A DNA stretch of 41,594 nucleotides from CAINDZ01 sp964399195 (GCA_964399195.1 CAYNPY010000024.1:1-41594); one strand, 5' to 3'. Shown: positions 24,316 through 33,256, numbered from the stretch's first letter. Numbers and translations are program-made. Notes: generated from the letters alone by a model not told the origin.

Positions 24316-24660
24316 TCAAAACCTCCCGGCCATCGCCGAGCCGTGGTCATCGTCGTCCTCGTCGTAGTGCCCTCGAGACGGCGGCGGCAACTCGCCGCTC
24401 TCGACGCGCTGCATCTCGCGCCGGTAGGCCGCGATGACCTGGTTCTCCATCCATTTGCGCGTGTCCATGTTGATCGGATGGGCGATATCCTGGAACGTGC
24501 CGTCCTTGCGCTTGCGGCTGGGCATGGCGATGAACAGGCCGGAGGCGCCCTCGATGATCTTGAGGCCGCGGATGACGAAGGCGTTGTCGAGGGTGATGCT
24601 GGCGAAACCCTTGAGCTTGTTGTCGTCGCGCAGGGTGATCCTGATTTCGGAAATGTCCAA
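24316..24660 (-). CDS. spoVG: SpoVG family regulatory protein
   Basis: Small nucleic-acid-binding regulator first known from Bacillus sporulation but widespread in non-sporulating bacteria. The 114-aa product reads DISEIRITLRDDNKLKGFAS, then ITLDNAFVIRGLKIIEG, FIAMPSRKRKDGTFQDIAHP and MDTRKWMENQVIAAY, the conserved core. It ends in an acidic DEDDDDHG tail. The start is TTG at 24658-24660 with GGAGAGGG upstream; the ATG at 24723 would add 21 non-homologous residues overlapping ispE. It lies directly after ispE, an order also known from Bacillus-type genomes. No sporulation genes are seen here. Confidence 0.94.
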   Translation of the reverse strand: MDISEIRITLRDDNKLKGFASITLDNAFVIRGLKIIEGASGLFIAMPSRKRKDGTFQDIAHPINMDTRKWMENQVIAAYRREMQRVESGELPPPSRGHYDEDDDDHGSAMAGRF

Positions 24661-24719
24661 GGCAGTCCCTCTCCGTGGCAGGCCTGGAACCCTGGTCGCG
24701 AACCGGCAGTCCGCGTGCC

Positions 24720-25673
24720 TCAATCGTCCATGATCTCGACACCGCCGGGATGCGGCCCGACGACCCTGACGAACAACCCAGCCTCCTCGTACCCCCCGGC
24801 GATCGTGGCGAGGTCGCGGCCTTCAGGATAAACCCCGTAGACCGCCGATCCGCTGCCCGAGAGCATGGCGACGACAGCGCTCTCGCGCAGCTCCTGCACC
24901 AGCCGTTGCAGGCCGGGCTCTCCCGGCAGCACGACATCCTCGAGCCGATTGAAGCCCGGCCACGTTTTCTGCGGGAAACGCGCCAGAATCGGCTTGATGA
25001 CGGCGATGCTAGCTTTGGGGCTCTGGACTGTCAATCCCAAATTCAGGCGGCCGTAGACGTCCGCCGTGTTCAAGTTCATGGCAGGTTTGAGGATAAGGAA
25101 AACACAATGCCGGACCGTGGGCAGCGGCGTCAGGATCGTGCCGATGCCGCGACCGAGCATGGTGCCGCCGCGGATGAAGAACGGGACGTCGGCGCCGAGT
25201 TGCGCCCCCAGCTTCTCCAGCGCGCCGGTGTCCAGGCCGGTGGCGAACAGGCGGTCGCAGGCGACCAGCACCGCCGCGGCGTCGGAGCTGCCGCCGCCCA
25301 GGCCTGCGGCCGGCGGGATCTCCTTGTGCAGCGCCAGGCGCAGCCGCCCGGACACACGCTGCTCCCGGCAGAACAGGCGGGCGGCGCGCCAGCAGAGGTT
25401 CGACTCGTCGGCGGGAACGCCCCGCACGGGGCCGGTCACTTCGAGGGCGATCTCCGGCTCGCGCCCCAGCCACTGCTCGTCCAGCGCGACGTCCAGCGTG
25501 TCGAACAACCGGACGGCCTGCAGCACCGTCTCGATCTCGTGGTAGCCGTCGTGCCGGCGCCGCAGGACTTCCAGGTGCAGGTTGACCTTGGCCGGGGCGC
25601 GCAGGCGCAGCCGGCGGCCCACCCGCCGGCGCCCGTCCACGAAGGTCTCGTCGTTGCCCGTCCGCCGTTCCAT
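24720..25673 (-). CDS. ispE: 4-diphosphocytidyl-2-C-methyl-D-erythritol kinase
   Basis: GHMP kinase of the MEP isoprenoid pathway, phosphorylating CDP-methylerythritol. The 317-aa product has RAPAKVNLHLEVLRRRHDGYHE near residue 25, then PPAAGLGGGSSDAAAVL as the ATP-binding glycine loop, GADVPFFIRGG, and a C-terminal SGSGSAVYGVY. An N-terminal extension of about 20 residues rich in Arg precedes the domain. ATG 25671-25673 follows GGCGGGAG. Isoprenoid supply fits the nearby polyprenyl-phosphate-using gene at 26758-27654. Confidence 0.96.
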   Translation of the reverse strand: MERRTGNDETFVDGRRRVGRRLRLRAPAKVNLHLEVLRRRHDGYHEIETVLQAVRLFDTLDVALDEQWLGREPEIALEVTGPVRGVPADESNLCWRAARLFCREQRVSGRLRLALHKEIPPAAGLGGGSSDAAAVLVACDRLFATGLDTGALEKLGAQLGADVPFFIRGGTMLGRGIGTILTPLPTVRHCVFLILKPAMNLNTADVYGRLNLGLTVQSPKASIAVIKPILARFPQKTWPGFNRLEDVVLPGEPGLQRLVQELRESAVVAMLSGSGSAVYGVYPEGRDLATIAGGYEEAGLFVRVVGPHPGGVEIMDD

Positions 25674-25735
25674 GGCCGCGCTCCCGCCGGGGTCAGGGTC
25701 AAGGCGACGGCGCCGTTCGCGCGCAGGCGTCGCCG

Positions 25736-26731
25736 TCAGCGGCCGGCGGCCGCCGGTTCATCGTGCTGCGCGGCCCAGTCGGCGTGCAGCGCGGCCCAGG
25801 GTCCACCGGCGCCGCCGCCGTCGCGCCCGCGCCGCTTCCGGGGCCACAGGCGGGCGAGCGCGCCGCCCGGACGCGGCCGCGCAACCTCGGGCGCGGGCAG
25901 GGCGAAGTCAAGCGAGAGCAGTTCGACCTGGCCGACCAGCCGCATGTCGCCGGGCTCGACGGCGCCCAGCCCCCGTTCGGCGCAGGCGCGCAGCCACGGC
26001 ACGTCGCGCGGCAGCAGACCCGCCAGCCGCAGCGCCACCGCGTCGACCGCCAGCGCGTCGTCGCCGGCGATGACCACGTGCCGGGCCAGCGCGCGCCCCC
26101 GCGGCCCCACGTGCCAGACCGTGCCGTCGATCACGCCGGCCACCGAGCCGAACGCCTCGCGCAGCGCCGCGACCGTCTCGCACCGCACCTCGGGCGCCGG
26201 AACGCCGCGCCGGGCCGGGTGCCCGCCCAGCACCAGGCGGCCCGCGGTCGCGCACGCCCCCTCCAGCCGCCAGGGCGAGACCAGGTCGGCCGCGGCCAGG
26301 ACCAGCAACGGGCGGCGCCGCAGCGCCGCCGGGATGGTCAGCGATCCGCCGGCCGCCTCGAGCGACGCCAGCGGTTCGCGCGGGCGCCACGGCACGGGCA
26401 TGGCGCCGGCCGTCGCCTCGACGAGCCGGTGGCCCGCCGCCGCGCGATCCCAGGCCGCGCCCGTCGGCCAGGCCCGCGGCCCGGTGGGACCGGCGGCGGC
26501 GACGGTGACCGAGCCGTCCGGCGACGTCGCCGCCGTCGCGGTCAGGGCGGCGGCGACCTGCCACGGCGGGCATGAGCGACCCGGTCGCCAGGCACCGCCA
26601 TCGAGGGCGGCGACCACCGCGCGCGGGCCGGCCGCCGGCGCGCGATCCAGGCCCGCCAGGGCCAGCGCGCGGCGGTAGTCCTCGGCGACGGTCTCGGGAC
26701 GGGCCTCGACCAGGGCGACGAGCGGTCGCAT
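25736..26731 (-). CDS. DUF362 domain protein (divergent)
   Basis: A 331-aa protein beginning MRPLVALVEARPETVAEDY. The best-supported part is residues about 215-265, HVVIAGDDALAVDAVALRLAG followed by PWLRACAERGLGAVEPGDM and VGQVELL, which matches the C-terminal half of DUF362. The N-terminal half is divergent and Ala-rich. No ferredoxin-type cysteines are present, unlike many DUF362 proteins. Function is unknown in the family. ATG 26729-26731 has GGAGGTG upstream; it lies 26 bp after the UbiA-family gene and 62 bp before ispE, so it is probably co-transcribed with both. Confidence 0.72.
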   Translation of the reverse strand: MRPLVALVEARPETVAEDYRRALALAGLDRAPAAGPRAVVAALDGGAWRPGRSCPPWQVAAALTATAATSPDGSVTVAAAGPTGPRAWPTGAAWDRAAAGHRLVEATAGAMPVPWRPREPLASLEAAGGSLTIPAALRRRPLLVLAAADLVSPWRLEGACATAGRLVLGGHPARRGVPAPEVRCETVAALREAFGSVAGVIDGTVWHVGPRGRALARHVVIAGDDALAVDAVALRLAGLLPRDVPWLRACAERGLGAVEPGDMRLVGQVELLSLDFALPAPEVARPRPGGALARLWPRKRRGRDGGGAGGPWAALHADWAAQHDEPAAAGR

Positions 26732-26757
26732 GGGAACACCTCCGGCCGGCCCCGCCG

Positions 26758-27654
26758 TCACTGGCCGGGGCCGATGATGCGGATGGCCGTGACCACCCAG
26801 GCCAGCACGGTCACCTGCAGGAACTTGTCGACCAGCAGGATCTCATGGGGCCGGCCGCCGCGGTCCTCCAGGAACACGAGGTACAGGTAGCGGCCCATGC
26901 CCAGCAGGACGAACGGCAGCGTGTAGACGAGGTTCCGGGTGCCGAAGTGCCGCACGGTGTCCGGCCACACCGTGTACAGGGCGTAGGCCATCGCCGTCAG
27001 CGCGAAGCTGCCGCCGATCAGCGCGTTGAGCATCGGCTCGCTGTAGCCGCGCAGGGCCGGCCGCGTCTCGCCGGCGCCCGGCACCATCTTCAGCAGTTCG
27101 TCGCGCCGCTTGCAGAAGCCCAGGAACAGCGAAAGGAAGAACGTGCAGGCCAGAAGCCAGGGCGAGATGCCCACGTCCGGGCAGTCCGGCAGCAGCACCA
27201 GCACGCCGCAGGTGGCGCGCACGACGAAGCTCATCCCGATGCCCGTCACGTCCAGCACGCGCACGCGCTTGAGGAAGCGTGTGTAGAGCCAGTTCCAGGC
27301 GAAGAAGAAGACGACGCCGCCGAAGAACGCCCAGCCCAGCAGCGCCGAGGCGGCCAGGACCACCGCCAGCAGGACGCTGCCGGCCTTCACGGCCCAGGCC
27401 ACCGGCAGGCGGCCGGCGGCGATGGGGCGCAGGCGCTTGTGCGGGTGGCAGCGGTCGAGTTCGCGGTCGACGATGTCGTTGAAGACGTAGATCACGCCGG
27501 AGGCGAAGCAGAACACGATCGCGCCCAGCGCCGCGCGGACGACGCAGGGCGCGTGGCCCAGCTTCTGCGCGAAGATGACGCCCGCGAACAGCAGCAGGTT
27601 CTTGGTCCACTGCCGCGGCCGCAGCGTGGCGACGAATGCGTGCAGGCTCGTCAT
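26758..27654 (-). CDS. UbiA-family prenyltransferase, decaprenyl-phosphate phosphoribosyltransferase-like
   Basis: A 298-aa membrane enzyme with about nine spans. The first aspartate motif is FNDIVDRELDRCHPHKRLRP (residues 58-77). A later segment, GISPWLLACTFFLSLFLGFC followed by KRRDEL, is typical of the DPPR-synthase branch of UbiA, which transfers phosphoribose from PRPP to a polyprenyl phosphate; in mycobacteria this leads to decaprenyl-phosphoryl arabinose. The exact lipid and fate here are unknown. Its ATG overlaps the gmhA stop (ATGA). No epimerase partners (DprE1/E2-like) are visible in the window. Confidence 0.85.
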   Translation of the reverse strand: MTSLHAFVATLRPRQWTKNLLLFAGVIFAQKLGHAPCVVRAALGAIVFCFASGVIYVFNDIVDRELDRCHPHKRLRPIAAGRLPVAWAVKAGSVLLAVVLAASALLGWAFFGGVVFFFAWNWLYTRFLKRVRVLDVTGIGMSFVVRATCGVLVLLPDCPDVGISPWLLACTFFLSLFLGFCKRRDELLKMVPGAGETRPALRGYSEPMLNALIGGSFALTAMAYALYTVWPDTVRHFGTRNLVYTLPFVLLGMGRYLYLVFLEDRGGRPHEILLVDKFLQVTVLAWVVTAIRIIGPGQ

Positions 27655-28259
27655 GCGGGGCGCCGCGCCGATTCCAGCAGCTGGCACAGCAGGTGTCCCA
27701 GGAAGATGTGGACCTCCTGGATGCGCGGCGTGTGCTCGCTGGGCGCGATGACGGCGCCGTCGACGAGCGTGCGCAGACGGCCGCCGTCGCGGCCGAGGAA
27801 GCCGTACGCGCGCAAGCCGCCGGCCTTCGCCTGCTCCACCGCGCGCACGCAGTTGGGCGAGTTGCCGCTGGTCGACAGCACGAGCAGCACGTCGTGCGGG
27901 CCGCCGAGGGCCTGCACCTGCCGGGCGAAGACCTCGTCGAAGCCGTAGTCGTTGCCGACGGCGGTCAGCGTCGACGTGTTGACCGTCAGGGCGACGGCGG
28001 CGTAGCCCGGGCGCTCGTCCAGGAAGCGTCCGACCAGCTCGGCGACGATGTGCTGGCTGTCGGCGGCGCTGCCGCCGTTGCCGCAGACCAGCAGCTTGCC
28101 GCCCTGCGACCACGCCCGCAGCACGTCAGCGGCCAGCGCGGCCAGCGGCTCCAGTTGCCGGGGACCGAGGCGCGCCAGGGCGGACTGCAGGTCGCCGGCG
28201 GCGGCGGCCAGCAGGTGCGCGGCCAGCTCCGGCAGCGGGGTGGAGTCGCGGCTGGTCAT
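27651..28259 (-). CDS. gmhA: Phosphoheptose isomerase (sedoheptulose 7-phosphate isomerase)
   Basis: First step of ADP-heptose synthesis for LPS inner core or S-layer glycans. The 202-aa SIS-domain protein has LLVCGNGGSAADSQHIVAEL, GRFLDERPGYAAVAL, LSTSGNSPNCVRAVEQA, and IQEVHIFLGHLLCQLLE with the zinc/active-site His and Glu positions of GmhA. The frame runs open to 28598, but ATG 28257-28259 gives the family length and has AAGGA upstream. The other heptose genes are not in the window. Coupled to the UbiA-family gene downstream. Confidence 0.95.
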   Translation of the reverse strand: MTSRDSTPLPELAAHLLAAAAGDLQSALARLGPRQLEPLAALAADVLRAWSQGGKLLVCGNGGSAADSQHIVAELVGRFLDERPGYAAVALTVNTSTLTAVGNDYGFDEVFARQVQALGGPHDVLLVLSTSGNSPNCVRAVEQAKAGGLRAYGFLGRDGGRLRTLVDGAVIAPSEHTPRIQEVHIFLGHLLCQLLESARRPA

Positions 28260-28317
28260 GGCGGCCGGCGGTCCTTTCCCGCCCGCGCGGATTCGGCGCG
28301 CGGGCTGCGGACGTGGT

Positions 28318-29217
28318 TCAGGGATGGGCGACACGCCCCGACTCGAGCCGGGCGACGTAGCGCTGCACGGCGTCGCGCCACGGCGGCCGCGGCGGGCAGC
28401 CGACTTCCTCCAGGCGCCGGCTGCGCAGGATCGAACAGGCCGGACGCGCCGCCGGGCGCGGGTACTGCGCGCTGCCGCAGGGCGCGATGCGGCCCGGGTC
28501 GGCGCCGACGGCCACGGCGGTCGCCTGCGCCAGCTCGTGCCAGGTGCAGGCGCCGCGGTTCGTGGCGTGGAAGATACCACGGTGGCGGCCGCTGACAAGG
28601 CGGGTCAGCACCTCGGCCAGATCGTCGGCGTAGGTCGGGCAACCGCGCTGGTCGTCGACGACCTGCAGCGTCGGCCGTTCCTGCAGCAGGCGGCGGATGG
28701 TCTTGACGAAGTTCACGCGCCCGTCGCCGAACAGCCAACTGGTGCGCACGATCTGCCAATCGCCGGCCAGCTGCCGCACGGCGGCCTCGCCCGCCGCCTT
28801 GGTCCGCCCGTAGGCGTTGACCGGCGACGGCGGGTCGTCCTCGTCGTAGCCGGCGGCGGGATCGCCGCCGCGGCCGCGCCCGTCGAAGACGTAGTCGGTC
28901 GAGACGTACGTCAGCCCGCAGCCGGCCCGCGCGCAGGCGCGGGCCAGGTGCGCGGTCGCCTCGCCGTTGGCGGCCAGCGCCTCGGCGTAGCGCGCCTCGG
29001 CGCCGTCCACGTCGGTCCACGCCGCGCAGTGCACGACCCAGTCCGGGTCGTGGCGCCCCAGCAGGGCCGGCGCCGTGGCCGGATCCGCAAGATCGCCGTC
29101 CGGCAGGTCGACGCCCGCGGCGGCCGTGAGCCCGCGCCCGGCGGCGTCGGCGGACTGCAGCCGGCGCAGCAGGGCCGCACCGAGCATGCCGTCGGCGCCG
29201 GTGACCAGGATCTTCAC
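28318..29217 (-). CDS. rfbD: dTDP-4-dehydrorhamnose reductase
   Basis: Last enzyme of dTDP-L-rhamnose synthesis. The 299-aa SDR protein has the NAD(P) motif VKILVTGADGMLGAALL at the N-terminus, VVHCAAWTDVDGAE, STDYVFDG, the YxxxK motif in NAYGRTKAAGE, QIVRTSWLFGDG, and DDQRGCPTYADDLAEVL. The start is GTG 29215-29217, with GGAG at eight bases; the longer frame upstream is a Thr/Ala-rich artefact. The other rml genes are not visible here, so the pathway is split. It lies between recX and gmhA. Confidence 0.95.
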   Translation of the reverse strand: MKILVTGADGMLGAALLRRLQSADAAGRGLTAAAGVDLPDGDLADPATAPALLGRHDPDWVVHCAAWTDVDGAEARYAEALAANGEATAHLARACARAGCGLTYVSTDYVFDGRGRGGDPAAGYDEDDPPSPVNAYGRTKAAGEAAVRQLAGDWQIVRTSWLFGDGRVNFVKTIRRLLQERPTLQVVDDQRGCPTYADDLAEVLTRLVSGRHRGIFHATNRGACTWHELAQATAVAVGADPGRIAPCGSAQYPRPAARPACSILRSRRLEEVGCPPRPPWRDAVQRYVARLESGRVAHP

Positions 29218-29299
29218 GCGGGTTCTCCAGGGTTGCGGGGAGTCAGTCCACGTCGCCGGAGTCGCGGCCGTGACGGTCGCGTCCGCCGCCGCCGTCGTC

Positions 29300-30037
29300 T
29301 CAGTCGCCGCCGTCATCGTGGCTGCCGGACGCCGGCCGCGCCCGGCGCGCCGCGCGCGAAGCGAGCGCCGGCGCGAACCCGCGGCCGACCAGGAAGCGCA
29401 CGACGCGCGCCGTCTCGCGCGGTCCGTTGCGCGGTTGCCGGCGCCAGGCGGCGGTCGCGGCCTTCAGGGCCAGCGCCTCCTCCTGCCGCGCGTCGAGGGC
29501 GTCGGCCGCGGCCTGCCGCGCGATGTCGGGCGCCAGGCCGGCCGCCCGCAGCCTGGCCTCAAGATACAGGCGCCCGACCGCCTTGCTCAACAGGCAGTCG
29601 CGGCACCAGGCGTCCGCGTATCGGCGGTCCGAGTGCACGTCCTGCTCGTCCATCGCCGCGATGACGGCGGCCACGGCCTCCGGCAGGTAGCCCTCGTCCA
29701 GCAGCCGCTGGCGCAGCCGGGCCACCGGCAGCAGGCGCCGGTCCAGCAGCGCGAACAGGCGCCTTGCCGCGCGCTTGCGCTCGGCCGCGAGCGCGACCTC
29801 CCGGTGCAGTTCGGCGCCCAGCTCCCCGCCCGGCGCGGGCAGCGCGGCCGGGACGGACGCCGCCGCCAGTTCATAGGTGACGCCGCCGGCGACCTCCAGC
29901 CAGACCGTCTCCCCCTCGCGCCGGACGGCCAGCAGCCGGGCTCCCCCCGCGGGGAGGCCCGGCTGCGGCGCCGGTGAGGATGAGGAGGCGTGGCGGTCGC
30001 TCCGCCGCCGGCCCGGGTGCGAGGACCGGGGCGGCAA
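29300..30037 (-). CDS. recX: Regulatory protein RecX
   Basis: Modulates RecA filament assembly. The 245-aa product has the three-helix RecX repeats: LFALLDRRLLPVARLRQRL, DEGYLPEAVAAVIAAMDEQD, SDRRYADAWCRDCLLSKAVG and LEARLRAAGLAPDIARQAA. About 85 residues of low-complexity and beta-rich sequence precede these, and a basic tail follows. The start is probably TTG 30035-30037, four bases after the recA stop, with GGGAG upstream; a shorter start cannot be excluded. Position immediately after recA is diagnostic. Confidence 0.88.
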   Translation of the reverse strand: MPPRSSHPGRRRSDRHASSSSPAPQPGLPAGGARLLAVRREGETVWLEVAGGVTYELAAASVPAALPAPGGELGAELHREVALAAERKRAARRLFALLDRRLLPVARLRQRLLDEGYLPEAVAAVIAAMDEQDVHSDRRYADAWCRDCLLSKAVGRLYLEARLRAAGLAPDIARQAAADALDARQEEALALKAATAAWRRQPRNGPRETARVVRFLVGRGFAPALASRAARRARPASGSHDDGGD

Positions 30038-30041
30038 GGAC

Positions 30042-31205
30042 TCAGCTCCCGGTCCCGGCCGAGGCGGCCGGCCTGGCCGCGGGCCGCGCGGCGTCCGGGC
30101 GCGCCGCCGGGTCCAGCTTCGCCGCCCCCGCTTCCGGCTTGGCCTCGCCCGCCGCCTCGGACGCGGCGGGTCCGATGCCGAAGTGGCGGAAGACCTCGCC
30201 CTTGATCTTCGCGTACAGGTCCGGGTTCTCCTTCAGCAGGCTGCGCACGTTGTCGCGGCCCTGGCCCAGCCGCTCCTCGCCGTAGCTGTACCAGGCGCCC
30301 GACTTCTGGATGATGTTCGCCGTGACGCCGAGGTCGATCAGGTCGCCTTCCTTGCTGATGCCGTCGCCGTAGAGGATGTCGAACTCGGCCTTCTTGAACG
30401 GGGGCGCGACCTTGTTCTTGACCACCTTGACGCGGACCTGGTTGCCGATCACGTCCTCGCCCTGCGTGATGGCCCCGATGCGCCGGATGTCCAGCCGCAC
30501 CGAGCTGTAGAACTTCAGGGCGTTGCCTCCGGTCGTCGTCTCGGGGTTGCCGAACATGACGCCGATCTTCATGCGGATCTGGTTGGTGAACAGCACCAGC
30601 GTGTTGGTCTTGCTGATGGTGCCGGTCAGCTTGCGCAGCGCCTGCGACATCAGGCGGGCCTGCAGGCCCACGTGCTGGTCGCCCATCTCGCCCTCGATCT
30701 CCGCGCGCGGCACCAGCGCCGCCACCGAATCGATGACCACGATGTCGACGGCGCCCGAGCGCACCAGCATCTCGGTGATCTCCAGGGCCTGCTCGCCGGT
30801 GTCCGGCTGGCTGACCAGCAGGTTGTCGATGTCCACGCCCAGCTTGCGGGCGTAGACGGGATCCAGCGCGTGCTCGGCGTCGACGAAGGCCGCCGTGCCG
30901 CCCTGCTTCTGGCAGTTGGCGATCACCGACAGGCAGACGGTCGTCTTGCCCGAGCCCTCGGGTCCGAAGATCTCGCAGACCCGTCCCTTCGGCAGGCCGC
31001 CGATGCCCAGCGCGATGTCCAGCGACAGGCTGCCGGTCGAGATCGCGTCGAACTGGTCGAAGATCTTGTTCTCGCCCAGCAGCATCAGCGAGCCCTTGCC
31101 GAACTGCTTCTCGATCTGCGCCCGGGTCAGTTCGAGGGCCTTGGCGCGCTCTTCCTTCGCGCGATCCTCGGGCCCGCCCTTGGAGGTGCTCTTCGCTTGC
31201 GCCAT
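30042..31205 (-). CDS. recA: Recombinase RecA
   Basis: Strand-exchange ATPase for homologous recombination and SOS induction. The 387-aa product has Walker A GPEGSGKTT, AAFVDAEHALDPVYARKLGV, VVIDSVAALVPRAEIEGEMG, the L2-region TNQIRMKIGVMFGNPETTTG and KNKVAPPFKKAEFDILYG. The C-terminal tail is long, Ala/Pro-rich and mixed charge rather than strongly acidic. ATG 31203-31205 has AGGAGA upstream; the longer open frame is not a coding extension. It is followed by recX and preceded by cinA-thpR. Confidence 0.98.
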   Translation of the reverse strand: MAQAKSTSKGGPEDRAKEERAKALELTRAQIEKQFGKGSLMLLGENKIFDQFDAISTGSLSLDIALGIGGLPKGRVCEIFGPEGSGKTTVCLSVIANCQKQGGTAAFVDAEHALDPVYARKLGVDIDNLLVSQPDTGEQALEITEMLVRSGAVDIVVIDSVAALVPRAEIEGEMGDQHVGLQARLMSQALRKLTGTISKTNTLVLFTNQIRMKIGVMFGNPETTTGGNALKFYSSVRLDIRRIGAITQGEDVIGNQVRVKVVKNKVAPPFKKAEFDILYGDGISKEGDLIDLGVTANIIQKSGAWYSYGEERLGQGRDNVRSLLKENPDLYAKIKGEVFRHFGIGPAASEAAGEAKPEAGAAKLDPAARPDAARPAARPAASAGTGS

Positions 31206-31357
31206 GCTCGTGTCTCCTGTGGTCGCGGGCCGGCGGCGGCTCCGCTTCCGGTTCGTGGTTCGCGGGCGGTGCACAAGCCCCCGGCCGTCGCCGCGGCCCC
31301 AGCCCGCCCGCAGCCGGCCTCCCTGCCGCCGGCCTGCCCGTCGTCGATCGCGGCGGC

Positions 31358-31387
31358 AACATAGCACGGCGCCCGGAGGGCTGGCAA
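31358..31387 (-). promoter_or_regulatory. Candidate recA promoter
   Basis: Minus strand: TTGCCA (31382-31387), 18-bp spacer, TATGTT (31358-31363). The leader would be about 145 nt. I found no clear LexA box of the Escherichia, Bacillus or alphaproteobacterial type around it. Confidence 0.6.
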
Positions 31388-31392
31388 CAGGT

Positions 31393-31971
31393 TTATTCGC
31401 CTTTTTTTCGCAGCCCCCAGGAGGCCAGTTCCACGTGGCTCGCCCCGGCGGGCCCCAGCTCGCTGGCCATCAGACAGAAGCGGGTCACCGGCAGATCCGG
31501 CAGGCCGGACAAGTCGATGTCCAGGATCGACATGATCTGCGCCGGTTCCAGCGGTTCGCGAATCCGCGCCAGGGTCAGGTGCGGGTGCGCGGGCCGCCGG
31601 TCCTGGGGACCATGGGGCCAGGCGGCGTCGCTGGCCGCCCGCACCCGCCGGGCCAGGTCGACGACCGGCTCCGTGACGGCGAACTGCAGGAACAGGACCC
31701 GCGGCCGCCGAAGGTCCGGGAAGCCCCCCCAGCCGGCCGGCGCCAGCGGCGCGGGCAGGTCCCCGCCGACGCCGCCGAGAGCCGCGCGCAGCGCCTGCAG
31801 GCGGTCCGCGGGCCAGTCGCCGAGGAACTGCAGCGTCAGATGCCAGGTGCGCGGACGGGTCCAGCGCACCGCGACGCGACCGGCAGCGGCGTCAAGGCGC
31901 CGCGACAGTTCCAGGGCCAGCTGTTCCCCGCAGGGCACCGCGACGAACGCGCGTGTCGTCGCCGCCGCCAC
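31393..31971 (-). CDS. thpR: RNA 2',3'-cyclic phosphodiesterase (2H family, 2'-5' RNA ligase-like)
   Basis: Two-histidine phosphoesterase acting on 2',3'-cyclic phosphate RNA ends. The 192-aa product has RAFVAVPCGEQLALEL at the N-terminus, the first HxT motif HLTLQFLGDWP (His44) and the second HPHLTLARI (His131). It ends in a strongly basic KKGE. The start is GTG 31969-31971, one base after the cinA stop. The order cinA, thpR, recA is common across bacteria. The TTA stop lies beside a run of seven T on the plus strand. Confidence 0.9.
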   Translation of the reverse strand: MAAATTRAFVAVPCGEQLALELSRRLDAAAGRVAVRWTRPRTWHLTLQFLGDWPADRLQALRAALGGVGGDLPAPLAPAGWGGFPDLRRPRVLFLQFAVTEPVVDLARRVRAASDAAWPHGPQDRRPAHPHLTLARIREPLEPAQIMSILDIDLSGLPDLPVTRFCLMASELGPAGASHVELASWGLRKKGE

Positions 31972-31972
31972 G

Positions 31973-33256
31973 TCAGGCCCGCCACCAGGTGTCGCCGTGC
32001 GCCCAGGGCGACACCGACTCGCCGTCCTCGAGCACGCGACGCAGCGCATCGAGCGCGGCGGCGACCGCCAGCGCGCGGTTGCGCGCGCGGTCGCCGGGAA
32101 AGCGCAGGACCTGCGCGAACGTGGCCGCGGGCGTCGCCACGCCCAGCCAGGTGGTCCCGACGGGCTTCTGCGCGCTGCCGCCGCCCGGCCCGCTGATGCC
32201 GGAGACGGACACGGCCAGGTCCGCGCCCAGCCGCTCGCGGCAGCCGGCGGCCATCGCCCGCACGGCCGCCTCGCTGACGGCGCCGTCCTGCGCCAGCACC
32301 TGCGGGGGCACGCCCAGCAGGTCGCGCTTGGCCCGGTCGGCGTAGGCCAGGACGCCGCCGCGGAAGCAGGCCGAGGCGCCGGCCACTCCCGTCAGCGCGC
32401 CGCCGACCAGCCCCCCGGTGCACGACTCGGCCACGGCCAGCGAGCGGCCGGCGGCGGTCGCCAGCGCGATCACCGTCGTCGGCAGGTCCGCGCCGTCGCG
32501 CGCGTAGACCAGACGCCCGAATTCGGCGTCGAGCATCCGGCCCGCCGCCGCCAGGTGCTCCCGGTCGCCGTCGCCGCCGCGCACGCGGATGTCGACGCCC
32601 CAGTCCGACAGCCACCAGGACCAGTCCAGTTGCGGGAACGCGGCGCGCGCGGCGGCGCAGCGCTCCACGAGCTTCAGCTCCGGATACTGCGCGGTGCGCC
32701 GCACCAGCGTGGCCTGCGGGGCCGGCAGCGCGCCCGACCGCTGCAGATGACCGATGACCGCCGGCAGCAGGCCCTCCAGTTCCGGCGGCACGCCCGGCAG
32801 CAGCGCGAACGTGCGCTCGCGCAGCCGCCCGACCAGGCCCGGCGCCGAGCCGACGGGATTGGCCAGCGCCGACAGGCCGCGCGGCACCTGGCACTGCCGT
32901 TCGACGCCGGGGCTGCCGGCGACGCCGCGCCGGCGCCAGCGCGCCTCCAGCTGCGCGCGCACGGCCGGGTCCTCGTCCAGCGGCACGCCGGCCCAGCGGG
33001 CCAGCGCATCGCGGGTCAGGTCGTCGGGCGTCGAGCCCAGGCCGCCGGTCAGGAACACCAGGTCGCCGGGCGCGGTCCGGTCCAGGGCGCCCCTGATGGC
33101 GGTCTCGTCGTCCGGCACGACCTGGATCAGCCCGCAGCGCAGCGCGTGTCCGCCCAGCGCGCGCTGGATGCGGCTGCTGTTGGTGTCCGCCGTGCGGCCT
33201 TCCAGCAGCTCGTCGCCGACCGCGATGATCTTGAACCGCGCGTCGTCCCCGCTCAC
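31973..33256 (-). CDS. cinA: CinA family protein (competence/damage-inducible, nicotinamide-nucleotide amidase)
   Basis: A 427-aa two-domain protein. The N-terminal MoCF-like domain has FKIIAVGDELLEGRTADTNS and FLTGGLGSTPDDLTRDALA, associated with ADP-ribose pyrophosphatase activity in CinA. The C-terminal amidase domain has VAESCTGGLVGGALTGVAG and SVSGISGPGGGSAQKPVG, which deamidates NMN in pyridine nucleotide salvage. The start is GTG 33254-33256, overlapping the pgpA stop as GTGA; the frame extends further upstream without signals. Co-transcribed with pgpA and thpR. Confidence 0.95.
   Translation of the reverse strand: MSGDDARFKIIAVGDELLEGRTADTNSSRIQRALGGHALRCGLIQVVPDDETAIRGALDRTAPGDLVFLTGGLGSTPDDLTRDALARWAGVPLDEDPAVRAQLEARWRRRGVAGSPGVERQCQVPRGLSALANPVGSAPGLVGRLRERTFALLPGVPPELEGLLPAVIGHLQRSGALPAPQATLVRRTAQYPELKLVERCAAARAAFPQLDWSWWLSDWGVDIRVRGGDGDREHLAAAGRMLDAEFGRLVYARDGADLPTTVIALATAAGRSLAVAESCTGGLVGGALTGVAGASACFRGGVLAYADRAKRDLLGVPPQVLAQDGAVSEAAVRAMAAGCRERLGADLAVSVSGISGPGGGSAQKPVGTTWLGVATPAATFAQVLRFPGDRARNRALAVAAALDALRRVLEDGESVSPWAHGDTWWRA

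Noticed and set aside
31206..31300. Possible LexA box in GGTTCGTGGTTCG upstream of recA
   Set aside because: The two GTTC units are only three bases apart, unlike the GTTC-N7-GTTC or CGAAC-type sites; no CTGT-type dyad is present.
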